From: Phaeodactylum tricornutum CCAP 1055/1
Lineage: Eukaryota > Bacillariophyta > Bacillariophyceae > Surirellales > Neidiaceae
NCBI RefSeq assembly: GCF_000150955.2
Contig: NC_011676.1
Location: 702,419 to 766,418 of the forward strand
DNA: 64,000 nt
Direction: 5' to 3'
Numbering within the stretch: the stretch's first letter is position 1; each line of letters opens with the position of its first letter. Below are positions 10,501 through 17,181 of this stretch, one piece after another. The position numbers and the translations under genes were made by a program. The notes below the pieces were generated by a model that was not told where the DNA came from, did not search any database, and was given only the letters and a program-made list of their open reading frames with translations.

Positions 10501-11287
10501 GTCTTTTTCGCAATAGTTCCGCTTCGGGACAAACAACCGACGGTACAGGGGGCGACGGATGTTGTTGTTGTTGTTGTTGTTGTTGTGCGAGTCGATTCGG
10601 GGGTAGAGTCGGACCACTTATGCCGGTGTGCTGTGGCTGCGTCCCGGATGGCAGCATGGTTCGGCCGGCAGCCGTTTTGGGAGGTTTTGATATAGGCGGA
10701 CGACTCCCGGGACCGGACGCGGACGAGGGTTGTGCTGTCGCGGTAGAGGACGCCTGTGTGGGAAGGGTTCGACCTGGAGCGGCCGAAGAGGATGTTCGGT
10801 TGGGCGAGGAGGTAACGTGGGAGGACTGCGGTAAGGCAGCGGACGCGGCAGCAGCGGCCGTCGCCGCTCCCGGTACGAGCGAAGAAAGGGCAGCGTTCAT
10901 GCGTTTTCCCACACTGGACCCTTTGCGGAGGGACACGGAGGTGCGTTTTTCTCCCGTCGATCCGTCAGCGTCCATTTTGGAGACTTTGCGGGCTAGCGCC
11001 GTCGCTTCTCGCACCATATCGCGAAAGTCTGCCAATTCCTGTTCGTCCGAGACATCCTTCGATTCCGGATGATCCGTCCGCGATTGTTCCAGTCGCTTGT
11101 TCGCGGCGGCGCGACTCTGGCGCAGACGCTGCAACAACAACCGGCGATGTTCCAGTATGCGACGGATGCGTGTGCGGCGAGTATTGTCCGAACCCAACGA
11201 CGCCGACTGTGCGGGCAGTGACGAGGAAGACTCGGGCCTGGACGGAGTCAACGGGCCGGCGCCATCGGCGTCGGCTTGTTGGGGCAT
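4520..11287 (-). CDS. EAF1: EP400/Eaf1-like NuA4 platform protein with degenerate SNF2 core
   Basis: About 2255 residues in one uninterrupted frame. Order of parts: basic helical N-terminus; low-complexity region with poly-Gln (near residue 235, from a (GTT)n run at 10561); HSA domain near 320-355 (HWDYLLEEMRWLATDF, REERKWK), the segment that binds actin-related proteins; an SNF2-like region near 580-1130; a long disordered middle; a SANT/Myb domain near 1857-1920 (DLPWTAVDDENLQAYTVRFG); and a Pro/Gln-rich tail. HSA followed by SANT is the signature of Eaf1/EP400, scaffold of the NuA4 histone acetyltransferase. In the SNF2 part a P-loop remains (GPLASGKT) and motif V is recognisable (GGLGVDQADLVICLDQDW), but the DEAH box is replaced by VVIDCRF and the arginine finger motif QxxxRxHRxGQ is gone, so ATPase activity is doubtful. 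The ATG at 11287 is the first in frame; the frame stays open to 11620 without another ATG, so an upstream exon is possible. Confidence 0.82.
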   Translation of the reverse strand: MPQQADADGAGPLTPSRPESSSSLPAQSASLGSDNTRRTRIRRILEHRRLLLQRLRQSRAAANKRLEQSRTDHPESKDVSDEQELADFRDMVREATALARKVSKMDADGSTGEKRTSVSLRKGSSVGKRMNAALSSLVPGAATAAAAASAALPQSSHVTSSPNRTSSSAAPGRTLPTQASSTATAQPSSASGPGSRPPISKPPKTAAGRTMLPSGTQPQHTGISGPTLPPNRLAQQQQQQQQHPSPPVPSVVCPEAELLRKRRNEIRHKLIHLANTRRDKVANVSSSVTGGTSTKASSLPSLSHSERIAAVQGPGRPVKLPRRRQTHWDYLLEEMRWLATDFREERKWKTATARLVGDAVATRDDPVQGKMPLVQISPLTAAGPGLGTSTGISIDAIDQATSSRGNGASEKRTRFLEMISAEEETSARQVASIVSNMVAELCTATVEFAGNTGVNALAKALRRHQITRSRLEGRATVETVQAMQMNQGGSDSETALVLDGTTNTGVETDVNQLAVESKAEEFQRMSKAVDELLNNVRQLPETKAKASSTKLKGLDLELTVAQGKMGDDIEAKWKLDAGSVLRGPLASGKTITTCSLLWRHRRSGPQLVVCSSAKLVRAADDFFCGCNYTMDLTTFFSMKIRWLHELGSFQGIKRRTVGFDSGISRSVADLDDSIAFENGDVVLCDFGSVSQLKMHRNSKFSTVVIDCRFPCGFLGSRSPTHGNDQRAVPTELRCARWWDELVACHSDAAINRMSIENSAVRFHKDLEGLPERQILEIMALRLAFLYGPKLFRSSQFSMSKTILAWGRKRIKETEATGSKYQRVTQLFEGLVEALINFATETVLEAVGIQQTNGEFWEVHASEMSISQRDAYVEACNEYRALLSSTLETRSTAGLKDIASAFLHLRRQCIHRNMPFALKQAVRAYSGTKYQSETTKEMSTDVVTRICSTANASQPNFEIASEMMQDSGKLKVLFSILRSKAAIDLDDSVSQQLQNRFGQESITFSDTNGRPDDLSTRIVLLAALPDVRLLISMLLSAIGIGHDLLFHPNSSSGDAFSSSSEQEDRSIAWMKMQLLLSKFNDLDSLDDTMIVITSPETAAGDHGGLGVDQADLVICLDQDWSGRGELVLKALLARSKTRKEALEEDKCEFVVLVAADTCEDRFMSFSTDITRNKSKTATIENCAWGSNAFGIFSSSKFDPFRKDASISSQCQANGLFTFPALNLFSKAGERFYNVFAMRSRSPCLLSSDSHNHFLPTGNKNDCVHKMNLMQQLLKCEEKSVNTGVSLLTTSQKNRKFATRQDFPVLSTRMYLERIVTLAFAKTMRNDLQGVIGIPAPSLSGTNSFMEIDFDDVAPKDKSIETCLRSFLTYTPTKTKSNDFCKGVEREQARSNAYSTVFASTSHNLWSGEGKQGMEPLVYFPPIFPRMRECMIRASADIEAGRKGRIKNAVPLTRKRSIDEVEQNENKRTRIEDVAIESALNTIDENKSSSAIRDPSSVVTEDEASSSDAVSVLIDLTDDYGLAGIGAVPLPRDSAVFAAHASVDANGSGGRQNFPDEWLAGSVPFGLSENELSRFSAQSGPAMDTMILVVSRKRPRGYSAMPSSMNAFTGNSLHINATVSWMGSKALTSSTASHAVGSNGIHDLNGEKKLKKKASGTKEGSVGPSAFSRPRTLDAVQPLRASSQSQQGGPVPKTKDVYRARLLSSTRKSGLGTTLFEAATFRAAAVRIRNKVCDRLARHVWQSSAAFEAGPGLPLIISKQHAVPSSPGYRGLFSVDPSLWTSLVKRLKSHGSSTGDEAVEMSLFQRTALRRSLVAPCRVDFGPFQVGFLSSTSGMTIVAPPRPRPGVVLPMGVKIMQPSRELDLPWTAVDDENLQAYTVRFGMNWTLTARCLSGFQDSVIFSKQATGNRRIPRAARSCRDRWQSLARTSPSLAREVRQSERSQREHSASKLKDIVDLRETGVRLTKVDGRVVSQHESETMQSLQSNTHRPLVFLTPVSWAPDAAHLDKMQIDQDENRQDVAIATATTDPVTETESTVSTPESSARPVRQRRSFSALLAARAKKKVIPLTLPGVTPGIPPAVVPSHQSHMQAVQSSIAASWSSNRADMWPLQILEATDRQRGSTSARPRAMASHNHARPVAKAAVASSNNTTGSSRPTAPVALPPPQQRIAPPPAGQPLSAVKVESAAQKSPPRSGGPAPASQPSYTPAPQPSTALPTPQAVQHQVPHHTPKQLPSPQQQPKPLSSCAKAEKSSQPIP
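10560..10586 (+). repeat. (GTT)n microsatellite inside the Eaf1-like gene
   Basis: Eight uninterrupted GTT triplets on the plus strand, encoding a Gln run (CAA codons) on the minus strand. Such runs are length-polymorphic in many genomes. Confidence 0.85.
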
Positions 11288-12444
11288 ACTGGGGTCCGAC
11301 GGGGGCTCCACGACGGGATCTGGTTCGGCGTGATCGTTGCCTTCGTCCTGTTGCGCGACTTGGCTGTCCTGGGAGTCGGGATCGCCCGTGGGGTTGTTGT
11401 TGGTAGTGGAAGTGATAGTGTTGATGGTAGTGTTCCCGTCTTTTGTTGTCTCGTTGTTAGGGTCATCAATGTCCCGTATCCGTCGTCGGGACGTCGTAGC
11501 GTCTGTCTCAACCCGCTTGCGCTTGCCGGGGCCCCGCCATGACTGGTGTCGTGACTGGGTGTGTGCGCGTTCGTTCCGCTTTCCACGTCGTCGTCGTGAT
11601 CGCCGGCGATCAAGAGGAGGTCATATGTCCCGTCCAACTCCAACAATGGCAGGAAGCGTAGAGTGAATGGTGAAGGATTGCGAGGACGCTCGGCGTGGGA
11701 TGGAATACGAGAATGGTACACCACGGACCGAAGGATCTCCCAGCACCGTTTTGCGGGTGGGTTGACAGCGGGGGCGGAGGGGCGGCAGCGCGGGTGGGGC
11801 TGGACGAAAGTCTCCGGGCCGTAGGGCAGGGAGGGAGAATGTGTCGCGCCGCCGCCCATGAAACAATTTCTCGCACGCCAACTTGGCTAGTAGTCCATAC
11901 GCCGACGAATGGTGGCTGCGGACGACGGACAGAAATGCGCGGGGACGAGAAAGGCCGGCGTGCTTGTGTGTCACAGGTCCTCGGGAAGGACTGTGAATCC
12001 CGTCAGTCCTCAATTCGAGTCACTCACTTGTCAGTCTGTTGTTGTCAGTCGGTACAGGAGTCTGTCCCCTTTGCCACTTGGAACTAACCGGACCGGACGA
12101 CACTGTCGGCTCTAGCTCTAGTCCGCCTTGCCAGTGTCGGTCTGTCTATCTGTCCGGTCCACAACCCGCACAACCCCTCGGCAGCGGTGTCCGTGACAAC
12201 GCTTTCTTGTTTGATCCAAATCCATCCGAAGCTCCCAACAAACAACACTTACTAACAGTTGTTGCAACCTCCGTCTCCCGAGAGAGACGCTGCGCTATCC
12301 TCTACTAGAGAGAGAGAAGAGAGAGGAGCGACTTCTCGTGGAATTAGAGTTCGCAAAAGCGCACATTGTCTCAGCTAGGACTTGTACGAGTACTACCGAC
12401 TGCCGTTGCTTTATAAAGCTGCTCTTTAGCAGTGGTTCAAAAGA
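11288..12444. other. Divergent region with possible N-terminal extension of the Eaf1-like gene
   Basis: The Eaf1 frame remains open on the minus strand to base 11620 without an ATG and encodes plausible nuclear-protein sequence (basic GKRKRVE, then acidic and Asn/Thr-rich). This may be coding sequence joined to an upstream exon, or 5' UTR. The remainder to 12444 holds the promoters of the two divergent genes and a short GA run (12305-12328). No other gene is supported. Confidence 0.4.
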
Positions 12445-14166
12445 ATGTTACATTGTAATTGGCAACTCGTACTGCTACTCGCCGTGCTCTATGTGGGAAC
12501 AAAGGCCTCGTCGACCCCCGGTTCCACCCTGATGGACAGTAACGGCCGCTTACAATCCATCCCCAACATTCCCACAACCAGTGGAATCGTCGCCATTATC
12601 GCCAGTCCTGGCACGCCCTCGGCACTCCTAACCGACGAACCCCACGACATTTTGTCGCTCGCGTCGTCGGCATCGGCGTCCTCCTCCACGGCATCGCTCA
12701 TTGTGTGTCGCGGCGCCACGCTCCGAGGCACTTCGGATCAGGAACGCAACGCTTTAGCAACCTGCTCGCTCATTGCCGGAGCCGTCGTCGTCGACGGTGT
12801 CACCGTGGGGGATGTGCAAGCCGGATTGCGCAACTCGCGACACGCACGCACTCTCACCGCCCTCTTTCGGGCACGCGTCAAACTCTCTTCCCGTGACGAC
12901 GACGACAAAAACAACAACAGTAGCAACACGGTAGCGCCGGTACCCAAACAAACACTTCTTCTGGTAATCAACGGAGATCAAGCCGAAATCGATCACGATC
13001 AACTCCAAAACGAAATCAAATCGCTCTACAAGGCAGCGGCAGTGGAAAAGAAAGGCGCAGCGTCCCTGGAGGAAGTTTACGATCTGCAAGTTGTGGCGGT
13101 CAATTCGGATGACGATGCCACCCAGGTACGTCAACCTACATTGCTTGCCTGCTGGACTCTCTCCTTCGACGGAGTTTGAATTGTTTTGGTTTCTCACACT
13201 CCTGCTGATGCGCTTCTCGATCACCTTCAGATCCTGTCGCTGGCTTCGGAAGCCGCTACAGCCGCCGTGCAATCCGGGCACGATTCCCTAGCGGACACCC
13301 TAGCCGCATCCTTGAGTCAGGTTCGGGAATCCGGAGTCGGTGCGGTTGCTCTCGACCCACCGCACGTCGCGCACGCCTTTGTCGCCGTGGGACAATCCTA
13401 CGGCAAGCAGGCCCGTGCCGCCCGCGCCAAAATTGTCTCCTGGAAGGCTCGCACGGCTCGGGGTTTACTAGTGGACGCCTTTGGACGGGAAGCTGCTCTG
13501 CTCCGCAACCGGGTCCTCGGAACCTTCGAAAAAGAAACACTCTCCGCCGCAGGATTACCGTTGGTCGCCAATTACCGACTCGAGCAACGGACGCGGCTCA
13601 AGGCGCTTCTAGATACTGCGGTGGAAGAAGTCTTTGCGGCGCAAGTACACAACCTTGAACAATCGACGCTCAAACGCTTCAACGCGGGTCTTCTCCGTAC
13701 CATGAACGACCCCGTCGAGTCGGTCATGGATTCCAACGCCGCGGCACTCCGTAAAGAAACCTTTACTTTCGAAACACTCATGGACGATTTGGAGGTCCCA
13801 GGGTTGGGACTTACCAAGGTCAAGGCTGCGCGTGAGCTGACGGCCAAACTCAACGACGCTCTCGTGGCCTTTCCCGATAGTCCCGCGGCCAAAATTAAGA
13901 GGACCGGTCGCGTCAACAAGGTCGTCAACAAGGAGAAGAAACCCGGCCAACGAGGCGTAGACTTTGGGGTGGACTTGGTCGCTGTACTACGCCCGGACGG
14001 ATTCGGTAGCCTCCAAGGATTTGCCGGCTATCAAATGGGTGGCAACAGTCTCACCTTTGGTGTTCATAACGATGCGGATGATCCACAGACAATTGCACAG
14101 TTCGGTGGTGTGCGACCACCCCTTTTGCGCGTGCAACCAAAGCTTCGGGTCGATGTGGAACTTTAG
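12445..14166 (+). CDS. Secreted/ER protein, possibly a degenerate dynamin-like GTPase relative
   Basis: Two exons, 12445-13125 and 13231-14166, joined in phase 0 across a 105-nt intron (CAG|GTACGT ... CTTCAG|ATC), giving 538 residues. The N-terminus MLHCNWQLVLLLAVLYVGTK is a signal peptide. Residues 80-200 alternate like the back half of a GBP/atlastin/Sey1 G domain (GTSDQERNALATCSLIAGAV, then QTLLLVINGD), but no P-loop can be found. Residues 230-420 are predicted helical (KARTARGLLVDAFGREAALL). A lysine-rich link is followed by a Gly-rich ending (GFAGYQMGGNSLTFGV). I do not recognise the family; the atlastin comparison is speculative. The exon join keeps frame, so the gene model is good even if function is not known. 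Confidence 0.75.
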
Positions 14167-14474
14167 AGGATGCGATTGCCAGTAAAACTAACCGTAGATT
14201 GCGGGTTATAAACATCTTATTCTCTAGGGACACTTTTAGCCTTGGATGCCTGTCCTTTTCCAAAGTTTTTGGTGCTTCATACCTACGGTATTTCTCTATT
14301 TTTGGTTGTGTGTAATGTACCGAAAATGGTTAACTGTAATTTACTGTTCTACGAATAGTGAATGGTTGATGCCAGCCCTAACACGGGTGCAAGCCGAAAA
14401 TCCGGCGCTCTTCCAATGCATTTTGTTTTAAAAAATGATGGCAGTGTTGTTGTTCGAAGCGTGGATTGACACTG
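14167..14474. other. Convergent intergenic spacer
   Basis: 308 bases between two convergent genes; AT-rich 3' flanks only, no gene seen. Confidence 0.5.
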
Positions 14475-15416
14475 TTAGAGAAAGAATAGAGACCCCTGCA
14501 TATCCCCGACACCTTGTCCTTCGAGATCGCTGTACGCCTGCCAAGCGGGATCTACGGAAGCATCTCGACTGTTCACCTCAGCCTCGGTGAGACGGAACAC
14601 ATCAACCTCCCGCGTGGCCTCCGTCGGATCACTCCACAAGGACATAGCGCTATTGCGCGACAAAAAGTAGTCACTCCCCCGACACTTGGCCATGCGCTGC
14701 TGACGTTGCTGACAGCGCGCTGGCGACTTTTTTTCCTCGTCGCTAGGCCACGAATGATCATCGTCTTCGAGTAGAGTGGTAGTAATTCCCCACGGATTGT
14801 CGTTAGCGATAGCGTCGACGCTTGTAGGAGAAGACCGGGTTGTATGGATGTGCGTACTAGATGTTGGGGAACATGACTCAAAATTTGTGTGCGAGGCGCC
14901 GTTGTCAATCGTGTCTGACGTGACAGGGGAGAGGGGTGTGTGGTGCTTGGGAGCAGGAGGGTACGACAGAGACAGTATTTCATCAGCGAAGCTCATCATG
15001 TCTTCGAGGTCCTCAAAGCTGACTTCGGAATGCAAGTCCCCAATTTGCGCTGGAAGTTCGATCGTATCGGGCACTCCGTGGACCTGTCTTCTAGGCGACG
15101 TTGCACGGTACGTCAGCATTTCGGAGCGAATCGCGTGATCGGTGTCATTCCAATCCATAAAGTCTCCATGCTGAAAAGATTCCGGACGAAGAGAGAGGCT
15201 ATAGCCGGTACGTTCGGAATAGGGCGACATCGACTCTACAAGCTGATTGTTGCCAGCGCAGCTCTTCCCTTTGTGACTGCTACTACTAACCATGCTAGGG
15301 GCGAGGTTCGATTTATTTTGGCGAAGCTGAGCGAGAACCATAATCCAATCGTGCGGCGAAGCTTTCGCTAGAGCAGCATCTGCATTGTGAGGCTGTCTAC
15401 TTCGTTTCATGGCCAT
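14475..15416 (-). CDS. Disordered hypothetical protein
   Basis: 313 residues from an ATG (MAMKRSRQ). Rich in Ser, Asp, His and Pro with no hydrophobic core. A short acidic helix-forming block near residues 130-150 (SEVSFEDLEDMMSFADEILS) alternates acidic and hydrophobic residues like an activation or docking motif, and residues 230-250 are Gln/Arg-rich (RCQQRQQRMAK). No signal peptide, membrane segment or known domain. It may be a regulatory or nuclear protein, but that is only a composition argument. Length of the open frame and the clean ATG support its being a gene. Confidence 0.6.
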   Translation of the reverse strand: MAMKRSRQPHNADAALAKASPHDWIMVLAQLRQNKSNLAPSMVSSSSHKGKSCAGNNQLVESMSPYSERTGYSLSLRPESFQHGDFMDWNDTDHAIRSEMLTYRATSPRRQVHGVPDTIELPAQIGDLHSEVSFEDLEDMMSFADEILSLSYPPAPKHHTPLSPVTSDTIDNGASHTNFESCSPTSSTHIHTTRSSPTSVDAIANDNPWGITTTLLEDDDHSWPSDEEKKSPARCQQRQQRMAKCRGSDYFLSRNSAMSLWSDPTEATREVDVFRLTEAEVNSRDASVDPAWQAYSDLEGQGVGDMQGSLFFL

Positions 15417-16631
15417 GAGTATGACAAACCAATAGGGGCCAGGTGGAAGAGTGCTGCTAGCAACGTGGTTTTGTCTTTCGCAAAGTGGAGAAAGTTTGTT
15501 TTATTGGTGAGGTCAAATTTTTCCTCTTTTACGAGGGCTACAAAAATTGACAGAAAAGTACGGTAGGAGAGGTTCGCTCGATGTGTGGTGCGCGGAGCAA
15601 CACGGAAAAAGGTACGTGAGCAACTCCACGAAGTACCGGATCTTTTGTCTTCTTTATAGTGACTTGAAGCCTCTGGAACTCTGAGAGCTCGTGTGAGAAA
15701 TTGTTAACGAAATAATAGGATTGACATACGCATACTTATATATTGCGAGCCTGTCCAGCTCCAATATCTGCGTTGGTCGTACTACGAGCTAAACAGCTTG
15801 ATTTGAATATTCCGCGCTAGACTTCGCGGAGTTGGACGAATTTGAGACGCGTTTTACCAAGTGCGTATCTGTCGCAGAACTGTCCCACCAAGCTGTAGTC
15901 TCAGAATAGCCGTATTTGCATTCATTGGGAGTGCCGGTCTGGGGCGTGCCTCAACGCCACAAGCATAAATAGCCCAAAATGGGATGTTTTTAACGCTTTT
16001 AAACTTTAAAAAGCGGTAATTTCCGGTAGGCGTTAAAATTACGAAGTGAGCTATTTTCGGAATCAAATCCACTTAAGGATTAGAACTCAGTCCCGGATTT
16101 CGTGAAGGATTCTGAATCCTTCACTAATTTACATTAGTGAAGGTTTCTGAATCCCAATAAATTAGTGAAGGATTTACAGTTAGTGAAGGATTTAGCGAAG
16201 GATTTACACTTAGATTTTGAAACGACCGTGACTTGGGAGACGAAAAAGTACTCTAAATTTAACAAGGATTGAAAACCCTATTCAAAAGTTCAGCCAGTCC
16301 AAGCTTTCAAACGGCACTTAGAAAAATCTGTCTGGCGCGCAAGAAGGAACACTCATTAAATACGAAATGTCTTCTCTGTTATTTCGATTAAATTAGTCAA
16401 ATGAGGCACGCCCCTGTAGATACACTCCTCCGGAACCCTCGAGTGTCAAATATTGGCTCGTTTGGTCTCCTGGTGTTTCCACGTGGGCGCGAATTGGTTC
16501 GAATCTCTTGGCACGCGCCAACGCAGGCGCCAATCCAAACCCCAGACCCAACGAGGTCGTACGAGACCTACGATCGTCCACAAAGTAGGTTTCACCGTCC
16601 GGCGTGTGAAGCACCCTCGAGGGCATTCACC
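15417..16631. other. Intergenic region, no gene
   Basis: 1.2 kb between the disordered-protein gene (minus) and LSM10-like gene (plus). AT-rich, with a cluster of short palindromic repeats (listed separately). Short open frames are present but resemble nothing known. Confidence 0.5.
16102..16215. repeat. Palindromic GTGAAGGATT repeat cluster
   Basis: Begins with a perfect 11-base inverted repeat with a 1-base centre at 16102-16124 (GTGAAGGATTC / GAATCCTTCAC). It overlaps a second inverted repeat TCACTAA / TTAGTGA at 16121-16140. Four more direct copies of G(T/C)GAAGG(A/T)TT follow at 16137, 16165, 16183 and 16195. The last copy shares TAGCGAAGGATT with bases 3372-3383. No open frame or terminal duplication marks it as a known transposon. 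Confidence 0.7.
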
Positions 16632-17150
16632 ATGGCGGACCAGTCGGCTGCCAGAAAGACGCTACCGTCTCTTCTTCGCCATTTCGAGGGAACGGAACTA
16701 ACAGTAGAATTAAAGACGGGACGGTTGTATCGCGGGACTCTATCATCTGCCGATCAGGCTATGAATTTGACCCTCGAGGACGCTTCTTTATTACAACGAC
16801 TCATCGTCAATCAACAACACAAAGGAGCATTTCGACGCGGAAGCTCCAGCGCAGCCGTGCCATCCACGCTTTCCTTGGTGCACATTCGGGGATCGACCAT
16901 TCGATTTATTCATTTTCCTGACCAGCTAGATCTGACACTTACCATTAAGCAGGGTATTGATCGGTACGTTTTTTGTGATTTTGGTGGATATATACGTTTG
17001 TTTGAGTCTATCGATCTACCCACCCACACACGGATAGTTATCAGCAATGTCTCATGCAAAAGTCCTCTTTTCTTGTATGTCCTTGTCAGAGAGCGGGTGG
17101 CATCGCAAAAGTACAAACGAGGAGTCCGAAAGACCGTCGCCAAAAGCTAG
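16632..17150 (+). CDS. LSM10: LSM10-like Sm-fold protein
   Basis: Two exons, 16632-16963 and 17090-17150, joined across a 126-nt intron (ATCG|GTACGT ... TTGTCAG|AGAG), giving 130 residues. Sm1 motif: ELTVELKTGRLYRGTLSSAD followed by QAMNLTLEDA; Sm2 motif: LVHIRGSTIRFIHFPDQLDL. After Sm2 the protein reads TLTIKQGIDRERVASQKYKR, resembling LSM10 ('TSTIEQQL') more than SmD1 with its GR-rich tail. LSM10 replaces SmD1 in the U7 snRNP that cuts histone pre-mRNA. About 20 extra residues sit between the Sm motifs, longer than usual. SmD1-type or another Lsm protein remains possible. The stop is only 31 bases before the next predicted start. Confidence 0.72.
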   Translation: MADQSAARKTLPSLLRHFEGTELTVELKTGRLYRGTLSSADQAMNLTLEDASLLQRLIVNQQHKGAFRRGSSSAAVPSTLSLVHIRGSTIRFIHFPDQLDLTLTIKQGIDRYVFCDFGGYIRLFESIDLPTHTRIVISNVSCKSPLFLYVLVRERVASQKYKRGVRKTVAKS

Positions 17151-17181
17151 GCGCAAACGCACGCTGTTACTTACAAAACAA

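Noticed and set aside
11248-11859. 203-codon Pro/Arg/Thr-rich minus-strand frame
   Set aside because: Overlaps the Eaf1 start in another frame, low-complexity composition typical of GC-rich shadow frames; kept only as possible 5' exon space.
15854-16072. 72-codon minus-strand frame before the palindrome cluster
   Set aside because: Short, no conserved feature, in AT-rich intergenic DNA.
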